Shown here: positions 1 to 8,791 of the stretch, piece by piece
How positions within the stretch are numbered: position 1 is the first letter of the stretch
Layout: each line of letters starts with the position of its first letter
NCBI RefSeq assembly: GCF_028736215.1
Contig: NZ_CP117883.1
Span: 6,386,001-6,450,000 of the forward strand
Length of the DNA stretch: 64,000 bases
Reading direction: 5' to 3'
From: Mucilaginibacter sp. KACC 22773
GTDB lineage: Bacteria; Bacteroidota; Bacteroidia; Sphingobacteriales; Sphingobacteriaceae
The notes under the pieces: model-generated
The model's input: the letters and a program-made list of their open reading frames with translations, nothing else
Database searches by the model: none
Told to the model about the DNA's origin: nothing
Program-made: the position numbers and the translations under genes

Positions 1-407
1 AGGAGCTTACCACTCAGCATTCGCCACTCACAACTCACAACTCAGCCACCACCCTGGTTATTGATAATATCGGCATGCTTTCGTCCTTGTACGCATATGG
101 CAGCATCGCTTATATTGGGGGAGGGTTTGGCGTGGGGATACATAACACGCTGGAAGCAGCAGCGTTTGGCTTGCCCGTCATCTTCGGCCCCAATTATCAA
201 AAATTTAATGAAGCAAAGGAACTTATCGCTTTAAAGGCCGGGTTTAGCATCAGTGATTTTAACCAGCTTAAAGGCATTGTTGATACACTGGTTAATGATG
301 ACGCTTTTTACAATATTACAAGCAAAAAAGCAGGCAATTATGTAAGAGAGCATACCGGCGCAACCCAGATAATATTGGACCATATCATAACGCTGCCATC
401 CACCTGA
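1..407 (+). CDS. kdtA: 3-deoxy-D-manno-octulosonic acid transferase, C-terminal part (5' end outside window)
   Basis: Transfers Kdo from CMP-Kdo to lipid A precursor at the inner membrane during lipopolysaccharide synthesis. The reading frame is open from base 3 to the stop at 405-407, so the gene begins before the window. Visible are the GT-B fold signatures of the family: DNIGMLSSLY, YIGGGFGVGIHNTLEAA and FGLPVIFGPNYQKF, which form the nucleotide-sugar side of the C-terminal domain. The first ~16 visible residues (ELTTQHSPLTTHNSATT) are encoded by a low-complexity tract of repeated ACTCAC/AACTCA units that looks like the intergenic repeats elsewhere in this window; in the family I expect a short ordinary loop before the VIDNIGM strand. 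The enzyme identity is strong; the idea that the tract is inserted is inference. Confidence 0.9.
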   Translation, partial: ELTTQHSPLTTHNSATTLVIDNIGMLSSLYAYGSIAYIGGGFGVGIHNTLEAAAFGLPVIFGPNYQKFNEAKELIALKAGFSISDFNQLKGIVDTLVNDDAFYNITSKKAGNYVREHTGATQIILDHIITLPST

Positions 408-440
408 TAACATAGGCCATTTAATCGACGGCATCGCATA

Positions 441-485
441 AAAAAGAGACCTGACTTTTTTAAAGCCAAGTCTCCTTTTTTTATT
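441..485. terminator. Bidirectional terminator between kdtA and the GH20 gene
   Basis: GAGAC at 446-450 pairs with GTCTC at 470-474, extended by CTG/CAA-type pairs, with an A-run on the left and a T-run on the right. It can serve both converging genes. Confidence 0.7.
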
Positions 486-501
486 TCGAGCGCCCAGGAA
501 A

Positions 502-2403
502 CTACTTTGCCTTTTTAGCCAGGTCTGCCAACGGCATGGTTGTCATGCGGCCAATTACTTTTTTACCACGATACGTTATCACCCTCAATTGCGTGGCATC
601 CTTAGGCGCATCAATAGGGGCCGTGTACTTAGGATAAAAATTATCGGGGAACGAGTTATCAAAACTATAATAGATATCCAACCCGGGTGCCTCGCTGGTA
701 AGGGTTATTTTAAGTGTATTATCCGGATTTTTAGTAGCGCTGAATGAAGGATCATACACACTTGGCGCATATTTGGTTTCGGCCTCGTCAAAGCGTTCAA
801 AATGTTTTTCAACTTTGCCAAAAAAGTAAGGCCAGCTTTTTTTCTCTTTAGGCGACCATACCAGTTCGGCAATGGCCATACCACGCGGCCAGGTCATATA
901 TTCGGCCTGGCGTATGTTATATACCTGCTCTGTCCACAGGTTGGCTTGTGCGCCTTTTATCAGTTTGGCATCTACGCTATCCGGCACCGGCTCATATTCA
1001 TAAGTTTTGTTCAGGCGTAGTTTGGCATAAACTTTGGTTTCGTTTACATCGCTTTGCATATAATCCAGGTAGGCAAATGTTGTTGGGCTCATCACTACAT
1101 CGTGACCCATTTTGGCTGCTTCAATACCGCCTTTAACACCCCGCCAGCTCATTACAGCTGCATTAGGCCCAAGGCCGCCCTCCAATATCTCGTCCCATCC
1201 CATGAATTTTTTCCCTTTTGATTCTACTATTTTTTCAAGCCGTTTTTCAAAATAGCTTTGTACCTCCTGCTGGGTTTTCAGGTTTTCTTTCACCATCAGC
1301 GCCTTAATAGCCTCGCTTTGCTCCCAAAAGTTTTTAGCGCATTCGTCGCCACCTACATGGATATAACCAAAGGGAAAAAGCTGGGCAATTTCGGTCATCA
1401 CCTTATCCAAAAAAACGTATACGTTTTCATTGGCCGGGCAAAGGGTATTGTCTACAATGGCGGTATTATGCGGCCCGTTCCAGTTCATAAACGGCTCGCC
1501 GGAGTTTACTACATATTTATCGGCTCCGGGCGTGCATGACAGTTCAGGATAAGCTACAACCGCGGCAAGGCTATGGCCGGGCACATCAACCTCGGGCAAA
1601 ATATTCACAAAGCGGTCCTTGGCGTACTGTACAAGTTCCTTTATATCTTCCTGGGTATAAAAGCCCCCATAGGTGCGTGGCTCATCAGCAGCCGGCGGGG
1701 TAAATGTACCAAACTGACCAACCTTCTTCACATTATAAGCGCCAACTGTAGTTAGCCTGGGCAGGCTTTTAATTTCAACCCGCCAGCCTTCATCGTCGGT
1801 TAGGTGCAGGTGCAGCAGGTTAAGCTTGTATTTTACCATGTTATCAATATACTGCTCCACCTCGGCTTTGGTAAAAAAGTGGCGGGCAACATCAAACATC
1901 AGGCCCCGCCATTCAAACCTTGGGTAATCGGTTATATCAACCGCGGGGGCTGTCCATTTAATACCTTTCACAAATTCTTTACTTTCTATTTCCTTTGGCA
2001 GTAACTGCATAAAAGTTTGCACGCCATAAAATAAACCGGCGGGCGCATTTGCTTTTATCACTACTTTTTTTGCCGTCACCGATAGGTTATAACCTTCGGC
2101 ACCAATCAGCGGGTCATTTTTTTTATTGATAACAAATTTTATGGATGCTGTTGGTGCAATATTTTTTACCGCGATAGCAGTGCCTGCGGCAGTGCCAAGC
2201 TTCTTTTTCAGGTACGCTATAACAGGGGCCAGCTGGGCCTGGTTGCCAGTTTCCAACACAACAATCTTAGGCAATACAAATTTGCCCGTTTTTTGAGTAA
2301 CCTTAACAGGTTCGGGGATGATAGACAAGGCATTATTAGGCGCCTGGCCAAACGATAAAAAATGCAGCCCACAGCAACCGAGTAACAGGAATAATTTTTT
2401 CAT
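502..2403 (-). CDS. Exported beta-N-acetylhexosaminidase, GH20
   Basis: Releases terminal GlcNAc or GalNAc from chitin oligomers or glycans, outside the cytoplasm. The start at 2403 (ATG) gives 633 aa with a clear signal peptide beginning MKKLFLLLGCC and ending near FGQA; an upstream in-frame ATG at 2505 would add 34 residues in front of that signal and is unlikely. Domain order: GH20b N-terminal domain (about 25-150), TIM-barrel GH20 domain (about 160-510) with the catalytic Asp-Glu pair in HVGGDE near residue 350, then a small C-terminal domain resembling chitobiase C-terminal modules (DIYYSFDNSFP). Length is usual for Bacteroidota GH20 enzymes. It stands alone, facing kdtA. Family is sure, substrate is not. 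Confidence 0.92.
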   Translation of the reverse strand: MKKLFLLLGCCGLHFLSFGQAPNNALSIIPEPVKVTQKTGKFVLPKIVVLETGNQAQLAPVIAYLKKKLGTAAGTAIAVKNIAPTASIKFVINKKNDPLIGAEGYNLSVTAKKVVIKANAPAGLFYGVQTFMQLLPKEIESKEFVKGIKWTAPAVDITDYPRFEWRGLMFDVARHFFTKAEVEQYIDNMVKYKLNLLHLHLTDDEGWRVEIKSLPRLTTVGAYNVKKVGQFGTFTPPAADEPRTYGGFYTQEDIKELVQYAKDRFVNILPEVDVPGHSLAAVVAYPELSCTPGADKYVVNSGEPFMNWNGPHNTAIVDNTLCPANENVYVFLDKVMTEIAQLFPFGYIHVGGDECAKNFWEQSEAIKALMVKENLKTQQEVQSYFEKRLEKIVESKGKKFMGWDEILEGGLGPNAAVMSWRGVKGGIEAAKMGHDVVMSPTTFAYLDYMQSDVNETKVYAKLRLNKTYEYEPVPDSVDAKLIKGAQANLWTEQVYNIRQAEYMTWPRGMAIAELVWSPKEKKSWPYFFGKVEKHFERFDEAETKYAPSVYDPSFSATKNPDNTLKITLTSEAPGLDIYYSFDNSFPDNFYPKYTAPIDAPKDATQLRVITYRGKKVIGRMTTMPLADLAKKAK

Positions 2404-2862
2404 AAAGAAAGTTTGGTTTTGAAAGCGTTTATAATTGAAAACGTTACGCAAATTATACTTTTTAAATAATATTAAAAAGTATTCCAGGTAAAAATTGTGT
2501 TTCACACCATTATACCGCTAACATCAAAAAAATGGTGGACTGTATAGCCCTGAACGTTTAACTTATCGGCAATAAAAATTAAAAATGTACGCCATAGCGC
2601 GGTAGTTTTATGCCAATGCTACAAGTGCGTTAATGCGGCAATTATATGCCCAATTTAAATCATAAAAAAACTATTTTATAACTAATTAAAAAAACCGCCG
2701 GGACAAATTCAATTGCGTTTTATATTAATATTAAGGGGCTGTTAATCTTTAGTTTGCCCGGTGTTTTTTATTTTTATTATGTACCTTAACGAGGTAAATT
2801 AACCTTACGCGCAGCATTATAAAATCACTAAAACAAATTAATCAACCCAAACAATCCTTATT
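2404..2862. other. Intergenic region between divergent GH20 and mscS genes
   Basis: AT-rich 459 bp that must hold the promoters of both flanking genes. I see no full TTTG / TAnnTTTG pair, no ORF, no RNA structure and no repeat. Confidence 0.5.
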
Positions 2863-3693
2863 ATGCAAAATGTTTCTTTTTACTCTACAGCCATTATTGC
2901 ATGGCTAACCACCTTTGGCGTTAATTTATTAAGCGCCGCGCTTGTATTGGCTATTGGCCTTTATATTATCAAATGGATAGGCCGGTTACTTACCGCATCA
3001 ATGGCCAAAGGAAAAATTGATGTATCGCTTCAAACATTTTTGGGTAGTGTAATGACGGCCGGTCTAAGGGTTTTGCTCCTGATAACCGTTGCCGGTATGC
3101 TGGGCATTCAAACTACATCATTTGTAGCCATTATTGGCGCCCTGGGCCTGGCAGTAGGCCTGGCGTTACAAGGCTCACTGGCCAACTTTGCCGGCGGTGT
3201 GCTTATCCTGATTTTTAAACCATTTAAGGTAGGCGACATTATTGATTCGCAGGGCCAAAACGGCGCAGTTATCGAAATCCAGATTTTTAATACCATATTG
3301 CTTACGCCCGATAACAAAACCGTTATACTGGCAAACGGGGCCGTATCAAACAATACCATTGTTAATTATAGCAGGCATGGCAGCATCCGGGTAGATATAT
3401 CATTGGAAATTGATCCACAAAATGATATGGACGCCGTACGTAAAATTGCCATAGACGCGTGCCTTAGCCATCCGCTTGTTTTAGCCGCCCCCTCTCCGGT
3501 TGTAAACCTGTCTAAAATAAACGAAGGCAAAATTGGACTTGGCGTTTGCCCCTTTACCAAGGCACAGGATTATTGGACAGTGCTTTTTGGCGCCCAGGAG
3601 CTTATCAAAAAGGCTTTTGATGAGCATAAAATAGGCATACACTCTCCACATTTGTTTATTACCCAGGTGGCTGGCGCTACAACAAAAGCCTGA
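2863..3693 (+). CDS. mscS: Small-conductance mechanosensitive channel, MscS family
   Basis: Inner-membrane channel that opens under membrane tension and releases solutes on hypo-osmotic shock. The 276-aa protein has the MscS plan: TM1 at about 12-36, TM2 at about 60-80, the glycine/alanine-rich pore helix TM3 at about 83-112 (motif GALGLAVGLALQGSLANFAG), then the soluble beta domain with the family sequence FKPFKVGDII and the alpha/beta C-terminal domain. The size matches short MscS proteins. It is monocistronic, with a strong terminator after it. The ATG at 2863 is the first in frame and gives a normal N-terminus. Confidence 0.93.
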   Translation: MQNVSFYSTAIIAWLTTFGVNLLSAALVLAIGLYIIKWIGRLLTASMAKGKIDVSLQTFLGSVMTAGLRVLLLITVAGMLGIQTTSFVAIIGALGLAVGLALQGSLANFAGGVLILIFKPFKVGDIIDSQGQNGAVIEIQIFNTILLTPDNKTVILANGAVSNNTIVNYSRHGSIRVDISLEIDPQNDMDAVRKIAIDACLSHPLVLAAPSPVVNLSKINEGKIGLGVCPFTKAQDYWTVLFGAQELIKKAFDEHKIGIHSPHLFITQVAGATTKA

Positions 3694-3728
3694 TTTTAAT
3701 TAAACTTTAAAACGACTATATACATAAC

Positions 3729-3756
3729 AAAGCCCGGCAAAAAACTGCCGGGCTTT
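3729..3756. terminator. Rho-independent terminator after mscS
   Basis: AAAGCCCGGC and GCCGGGCTTTT form a perfect 10-bp stem with an 8-nt loop. It lies between two converging genes and may act on both strands. Confidence 0.85.
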
Positions 3757-3788
3757 TGATTTGATATGGTATAGGTGTTGATTTTTAA

Positions 3789-5753
3789 TTATTCGTCTAC
3801 ATTGTTGTCTTCTTGTGCTGCAAGTTCCGTTTTGCTTAGCAGCCTGGCGCTTTCTGCCAGTTTAATAAATTCGGCGCGATACCCCTCGGTGTCCTCGCCT
3901 TTGGCGGAACGGGCCATTTTAATAGCCTGTTCATACCCGGAATTTTGTTTAAACTTCGAATCGCGCAGCAGCATGCCAATTTCGGCAACAGCGGCGGCAA
4001 ATCTAAAATCGGTTGATGTTGATTTCAGGTTGATTGGCTCATCTTTAACCGTAACCTGGCTCAATTTGCTTTTTAATGATGCTGGTTCTTTGTACCTGAA
4101 TTTGATGGTCATCATTTCATCGGAAGCATTTGAATAGGCAACCGGTTTAGGTTTCTGATATTTTAACGGATCGACGCTGGCCGAATAATCATCTTTTATG
4201 CCCGCGGGCACTATTTCATAAAAAGCGGTAACCGTATGGCCCGAGCCCATATCACCGGCATCTTTTTTATCGTCATTAAAATCCTCTTTGGCCAGTACCC
4301 GGTTTTCGTAACCAACCAGGCGGTAGGCCTGTACCTTGGCGGGGTTAAACTCCACCTGTAGTTTTACATCTTTGGCAATAGTAAATAAGGTACCGCCAAA
4401 TTCGCTTACCAGGGTTTTGCGGGCTTCGGTAATGTTATCAATATAGGCGTAGTTGCCATTGCCTTTGTCGGCCAGGGTTTCCATCTTGCTATCCTTGTAA
4501 TTACCCATGCCGAAGCCTAAAACCGATAACGAGATACCGCTTTCCCGTTCGCGCTCAATCAGTTTTTGCATATCATCATCGCTTGATGCGCCTACGTTAA
4601 AATCGCCATCGGTAGCCAAAACCACCCGGTTATTGCCATTTTTCATAATGTTTTGTTTGGCAATCTGGTAAGCCAGCTTAATGCCTTGTCCGCCGGCCGT
4701 TGATCCGCCCGCGCTTAAATTATCAATGGCATTGTTAATGGTTTCCTTTTTATCGCCGCCGGTTGCAGGCAGTACTACACCCGCCGCGCCTGCGTAAACA
4801 ACCAGGGAAACTTTATCCTGTGGCCGCAATTGGTTAACCAGCATTTTTAATGACGATTGTACCAAGGGTAATTTATTAGCCTCGTTCATTGATCCCGATA
4901 CATCTATTAAAAACACCAGGTTTGATGCCGGCAGTTTTTCGGTAGCTATTGTTCTGGCTTTAAGGCCTATGCGCAGCAGGCGGTGTTTGCTGTTCCATGG
5001 GGCTGCAGATAATTCGGTATGGATGGCCACCGGGCCACCATCTGTTGGACCCGGAAGGTTGTAGGTAAAATAGTTTATCATTTCTTCAATCCGCACTGCA
5101 TCTGCCGGTGGCAACTGGCCGTTATTGATAAAGCGCCTTACGTTGCTGTACGAAGCCGCATCCACATCAACAGAAAATGTAGAGAGGGGCTCGGCCGATA
5201 CCGCTTTAAAACCATTTTCTTCGATGCCTTTGTAGCTTTCATCGGTAATCACAGGGGCCGGCGCCTGCATTTTGAAATCGGCATTAGCCGAATACCCATA
5301 AATGGCAGATACTTTATCTGCTGCTACAAGGCCGGATGCTTTACCGCTTAGGCCTTTGGCCTTGTATGATTTTGCAGATATACTGCTCACACTTCCTGTA
5401 AGGTCCTTCCGTTTTTGTATCCCATAACTTGTTACCACAACCTCGTTCAACTGGTTCGACGTTGCATGAAGGTAAATTTTCAACACTTTGCCTTTACCTG
5501 CTTTTACATCCTGCGTAGTATACCCAATAAAGCTGAATGTAAGCACGGCGTTGTCATCCGGTACAATGATGGAATAGTTGCCTTTGGCGTCGGTTTGTGT
5601 GCCAAAACCAGTGCCCTTAAGCACAACCGATACCCCGGGTATGGCCGAACTATCTGCACTATCATATACGGTTCCGCTAATGCGGTGACTGCTGTTCGGC
5701 TTAAACCCAGTTAAACCGGTAAACAATAAAATAATTAAAACTAACTTTCTCAT
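3789..5753 (-). CDS. von Willebrand factor A protein with carboxypeptidase-regulatory-like and TonB-plug-like N-terminus
   Basis: 654 aa, exported (signal MRKLVLIILLFTGLTGF). Domain order: CarboxypepD-reg-like beta sandwich (about 24-95, with FSFIGYTTQDV); a short stretch resembling the start of a SusC plug (NEVVVTSYGIQKRKDLTGSV, about 103-122); a YfbK-type N-terminal segment (about 185-245, TFSVDVDAASYSNVRRFIN); the VWA domain with an intact MIDAS motif DVSGSMN near 275; and a DUF3520-like C-terminal region. VWA domains bind protein partners through a metal ion; the ligand is unknown. It is divergent from an ECF sigma factor gene 80 bp away whose partner protein also carries CarboxypepD-reg and plug-like sequence, so a common envelope system is likely. 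Domain calls are good; the role is inferred. Confidence 0.85.
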   Translation of the reverse strand: MRKLVLIILLFTGLTGFKPNSSHRISGTVYDSADSSAIPGVSVVLKGTGFGTQTDAKGNYSIIVPDDNAVLTFSFIGYTTQDVKAGKGKVLKIYLHATSNQLNEVVVTSYGIQKRKDLTGSVSSISAKSYKAKGLSGKASGLVAADKVSAIYGYSANADFKMQAPAPVITDESYKGIEENGFKAVSAEPLSTFSVDVDAASYSNVRRFINNGQLPPADAVRIEEMINYFTYNLPGPTDGGPVAIHTELSAAPWNSKHRLLRIGLKARTIATEKLPASNLVFLIDVSGSMNEANKLPLVQSSLKMLVNQLRPQDKVSLVVYAGAAGVVLPATGGDKKETINNAIDNLSAGGSTAGGQGIKLAYQIAKQNIMKNGNNRVVLATDGDFNVGASSDDDMQKLIERERESGISLSVLGFGMGNYKDSKMETLADKGNGNYAYIDNITEARKTLVSEFGGTLFTIAKDVKLQVEFNPAKVQAYRLVGYENRVLAKEDFNDDKKDAGDMGSGHTVTAFYEIVPAGIKDDYSASVDPLKYQKPKPVAYSNASDEMMTIKFRYKEPASLKSKLSQVTVKDEPINLKSTSTDFRFAAAVAEIGMLLRDSKFKQNSGYEQAIKMARSAKGEDTEGYRAEFIKLAESARLLSKTELAAQEDNNVDE

Positions 5754-5833
5754 GCTTCGTTGCTTTTTTATGAAGATGCAGGCGGAGGATAATTTCCATA
5801 AACCGTTAAAAAAATTTATTTTGCACCTTTTTA

Positions 5834-6406
5834 ATGACCAATTTTATTAAACCAGGCAAAACAGGCACATCAACGGATGACGAACTGCTTAACATTTACC
5901 GTAAAAACGGCGATGTTGCGGTTTTAGGACAACTATATGAACGATATATGGGCCTGGTTTACGGCGTATGCTTAAAATACCTGAAAGATGAAGATGGCGC
6001 CAAAGATGCTGTAATGGGTATTTTTGAAGAGTTGGTAGAAAAGGTTAAGAAACACGACATCAGCATATTCAGGAACTGGCTTTATGTATTGGGGCGCAAC
6101 TATTGCTTAATGCAGTTAAGGGCCGGCAAAAAGCTGGATGTAATTAATTTAGATGATGTTATGGAATTTACCCCATTACTGCATCCTGATGATAATAATC
6201 GCGAAGAAGCCTACAAAGCTTTAGAAGTATGTATTGATAAACTGGCCGGTGCCCAAAAACAAAGCATCGATTTATTTTATTTACAAGAAAAGTGTTATAA
6301 AGAAATTGCCGAGGTAACAGGTTTTAGCCTGAACGAGGTAAAAAGTTATATACAAAACGGCAAACGTAATCTTAAAATTTGCCTGGAGAAGAGCAGTGAA
6401 CACTAA
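5834..6406 (+). CDS. ECF-type RNA polymerase sigma factor
   Basis: 190-aa sigma-70 family protein of the extracytoplasmic-function class. Region 2 lies at about 25-95 (YERYMGLVYGVCLKYLKDED is the helix that contacts core polymerase and the -10 region) and region 4 at about 125-185 (KEIAEVTGFSLNEVKSYIQN is the helix-turn-helix). The stop overlaps the GTG start of the next gene by 11 bp, the usual translational coupling of a sigma factor to its anti-sigma factor. The VWA gene is divergent. It probably answers to an envelope signal sensed by the downstream membrane protein; the regulon cannot be read from here. Confidence 0.9.
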   Translation: MTNFIKPGKTGTSTDDELLNIYRKNGDVAVLGQLYERYMGLVYGVCLKYLKDEDGAKDAVMGIFEELVEKVKKHDISIFRNWLYVLGRNYCLMQLRAGKKLDVINLDDVMEFTPLLHPDDNNREEAYKALEVCIDKLAGAQKQSIDLFYLQEKCYKEIAEVTGFSLNEVKSYIQNGKRNLKICLEKSSEH

Positions 6407-7736
6407 AAAGGCCGACATATTGCAAGTTAGAAAGTACCTGAACGGGGAACTTGATGCCAAAGCTATGCACCGGCTGGAGCATGACGCGCTTGATGACCCC
6501 TTTTTAATGGATGCGCTGGAAGGTTTTGAATCGGCCCCCAAAGACCAGCAGGCCAATCTTGCCGACCTTACCGCAAGACTACAGCAACGTACCGAACAAA
6601 AGAAAGGCCGCGTAATATCATGGCAGGTATGGTCAATAGCGGCATCGGTTCTTATTGTGCTTACCATTGGTGGCTTGTGGATAAAGAGGAACTCGCCGGA
6701 ACAAGCAAAGCAACTGGCCGAGTTACAAAAAGATAAAACACAAGTTGTCGATAAAGATACCGTGGCAACGCCGCCACACCATTCCACGCAGGAAACCCTA
6801 ATGGCAAATAATGCAGCAAAACAACCTGTTTTAACCAGTGCCGACAGGCCGACTGCTACCCGAAAATACGCTGCTGGTAAATCGGTTTATCAACAGGAGA
6901 TATCCGCCGACGATAATAAAAGTGCCGCCCCTGCCGGGGATGTATTTAAAAAAGTCCCCCAGGTTGCCGAACCAGCAACCGAGCCTAAGCAGGAAAACAG
7001 CTCCATAAGCGAAATGGTGGTGATGAACTACACCGACAGCAAAGCGAAAGCGGATAGCCTTGCGCTGCTTGCCAAAAAAGCCCGCGAAAAAGCATCCAAC
7101 CCCGTTGAATCTAAATTAACCGGAAAAGTTGCCGGTTTGGAGGTTATTACCTCTAAAGATGCCAAAACCCAGTTTGGATATAGCAGTATTAATGGCCTTA
7201 TAATAGGCAAGGGCGATAACATGCCGGTTGTTGGCGCAGCTATACGTATCCAGGGCACCAACAAGAGTACAGTGACCGATGTAAATGGTTACTTTAGCAT
7301 GCCTGTTACCAAAAACAACGAAACGCTTGATATTGCATCCATAGGCTACCAGCCAAGGCAGGTGAGCGTAAAACGTGGCGATAGCCTTAAAGTGGTACTC
7401 AACCCGGATAATGACGCCCTTGCCGAAGTTACAGTTGCAGGCAACGATAAAGTATCAAAAACAGTTGCAGCGCATCCGCAAGGCGAAATGGCAGGCTTAA
7501 AAAAATACCTGCAGGCAAATGCTACCGTGCCCGAAGGTGATGCTACCGGAACCGTATCGGTACTATTTACTGTAAACACCGATGGTACTTTAAGCGATTT
7601 CAAGATCAAAAAAAGCCTTTCGGCCGTTGCCGACCAAAAGGCTATCGACCTGATAAAAGCCGGCCCAACCTGGGTAGGCAACAGCAACGGCAAACCAGAG
7701 CAGGTTACCGTTAAGGTTAAATTCGCTACGAAATAG
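6396..7736 (+). CDS. Membrane anti-sigma-like protein with carboxypeptidase-regulatory and TonB C-terminal domains
   Basis: 446 aa starting at GTG 6396, inside the end of the sigma gene. Residues 1-60 (ILQVRKYLNGELDAKAMHRL) resemble the cytoplasmic N-terminus of Bacteroidota anti-sigma factors. One transmembrane helix lies at about 74-93 (WSIAASVLIVLTIGGLWIKR). The periplasmic part has a linker, a SusC-like phrase (SKLTGKVAGLEV, about 239-250), a CarboxypepD-reg-like domain (about 265-345) and a TonB C-terminal domain (about 360-446, GTVSVLFTVNTDGTLSDFKI). TonB-C domains normally contact TonB boxes of outer-membrane receptors, so this protein could sense receptors or the VWA protein and release the sigma factor. 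Coupling and topology are seen; the mechanism is inferred. Confidence 0.8.
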   Translation: MNTKKADILQVRKYLNGELDAKAMHRLEHDALDDPFLMDALEGFESAPKDQQANLADLTARLQQRTEQKKGRVISWQVWSIAASVLIVLTIGGLWIKRNSPEQAKQLAELQKDKTQVVDKDTVATPPHHSTQETLMANNAAKQPVLTSADRPTATRKYAAGKSVYQQEISADDNKSAAPAGDVFKKVPQVAEPATEPKQENSSISEMVVMNYTDSKAKADSLALLAKKAREKASNPVESKLTGKVAGLEVITSKDAKTQFGYSSINGLIIGKGDNMPVVGAAIRIQGTNKSTVTDVNGYFSMPVTKNNETLDIASIGYQPRQVSVKRGDSLKVVLNPDNDALAEVTVAGNDKVSKTVAAHPQGEMAGLKKYLQANATVPEGDATGTVSVLFTVNTDGTLSDFKIKKSLSAVADQKAIDLIKAGPTWVGNSNGKPEQVTVKVKFATK

Positions 7737-7760
7737 AATCAGGAGTCAAGAATCAAGACG

Positions 7761-7790
7761 AAAAAAATACCTATTTGATTTTATAGGTAT
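7761..7790 (-). terminator. Leftward terminator overlapping the end of the phosphatase gene
   Basis: On the minus strand ATACCTAT and ATAGGTAT pair and are followed by seven T. The hairpin includes the stop codon at 7781-7783. Confidence 0.7.
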
Positions 7791-8095
7791 CCGCTTAAAA
7801 CATTCCTTAATATTTCTATCAGTTCGGGGTCGTTAAATTGATAGTTATCTTCAATATCAAGGACGGTTACCTGTTTATTGTTTAAATTGAAACGCTGGTT
7901 AAGCAACTGTTTATGTCTGCGCTCCATCACAAATACAACATCGGCCCGGTCAATCATTTTTTGGGTTATGCGAATACGGGCCTTGTCGCTGGTACCGGCC
8001 GAGCAAGCTGTATGTTCGGGGTGATTTTTGAACAATAACTCGGCTGTTGGACTGCGCCATTGGTTTTTACTGCAGATGAAAAGGAGGTTGGCCAA
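7781..8095 (-). CDS. Small low-molecular-weight protein tyrosine phosphatase-like protein
   Basis: 104 aa. The P-loop is intact: Cys8, five residues, Arg14-Ser15 in CSKNQWRSPTAE. The sequence DRADVVFVMERRH and a C-terminal DPEL segment match the LMW-PTP fold, but the protein is about 50 residues shorter than ordinary family members (about 150 aa). It probably hydrolyses a phosphate ester on a protein or other phosphate group in the cytoplasm. No ATG is available: the TTG at 8095 follows AAAGGAG by 11 nt, a rare clear Shine-Dalgarno in this window. It begins 6 nt after the preceding gene and is cotranscribed with it; its function may be tied to that membrane protein. Confidence 0.8.
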   Translation of the reverse strand: MANLLFICSKNQWRSPTAELLFKNHPEHTACSAGTSDKARIRITQKMIDRADVVFVMERRHKQLLNQRFNLNNKQVTVLDIEDNYQFNDPELIEILRNVLSGYL

Positions 8096-8101
8096 TGGTA
8101 A

Positions 8102-8767
8102 TTATTCTCCTTTAAATGCGGGCGAAATGCGGTAAATGATGGCCAGCACGAAAACGGCTATCGATAGGTAAAAAATCCGGCTCCCCTGCTTGCGGTCGTT
8201 TTCATTGTATCCATAAACCTGTTCGCCATCCGGGAGTGTCTTTTTGTATGTAGACAGGTGCCAGCCTATAAAAATCCCTAACACACCACCTGCCAATGCA
8301 AATATATAGCCCACAATTATCCACACGTTTTGCGGCGGGTCAGTTGCCCTTAGTTCTTCCATGCGTTCGGTTCTAAGGTCGGTGAGTATTTTTTCATTAA
8401 TGGTAACACCGCGGTCAAGCAATATTTTACGGGCCAGCTGGTAATCAAAAGGGCTCCACTCATCGGCTTTTGCCAGCACGTCTGTCAGTTCAGCATCGGT
8501 AAAGCCAAATAAATAATGATCTTTATCTGCATGGCCTATGTTTTCCTTCTCTTTATCGTTCAACAGCTGGTTTGCACGCTCAAAATCTTCGGGTTTTATT
8601 TTTACAGAGTATTCAACAGTTAAATCGCTGCTCCTGAAAGCCGGGTCAAATACCGCGCTGCTTTCCTTCACGTCGTATTCAATACCGCCTTCTTCAAGCA
8701 CATCTACAAGAGCGCTGGCCAGGGCGGCATCGTTAAAATGCTTATACTGTATTAGTTCAGATTCCAT
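8102..8767 (-). CDS. DUF2007-like membrane protein of unknown function
   Basis: 221 aa. Residues 1-75 resemble the DUF2007 'signal transducing' fold: a strand-helix start (LIQYKHFNDAALASALVDVL) followed by VKIKPEDFERANQLL. A middle helical segment with ELTDVLAKADEWSPFDYQLA is a repeat-like phrase often found in Sphingobacteriaceae membrane proteins. Two transmembrane helices lie at about 148-168 (IIVGYIFALAGGVLGIFIGW) and 197-214. The N-terminus is cytosolic by prediction. It lies directly before the small phosphatase gene and shares its operon. The function is unknown. Confidence 0.75.
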   Translation of the reverse strand: MESELIQYKHFNDAALASALVDVLEEGGIEYDVKESSAVFDPAFRSSDLTVEYSVKIKPEDFERANQLLNDKEKENIGHADKDHYLFGFTDAELTDVLAKADEWSPFDYQLARKILLDRGVTINEKILTDLRTERMEELRATDPPQNVWIIVGYIFALAGGVLGIFIGWHLSTYKKTLPDGEQVYGYNENDRKQGSRIFYLSIAVFVLAIIYRISPAFKGE

Positions 8768-8791
8768 AAAGTATGAGTGTTCAGGTTTAAA

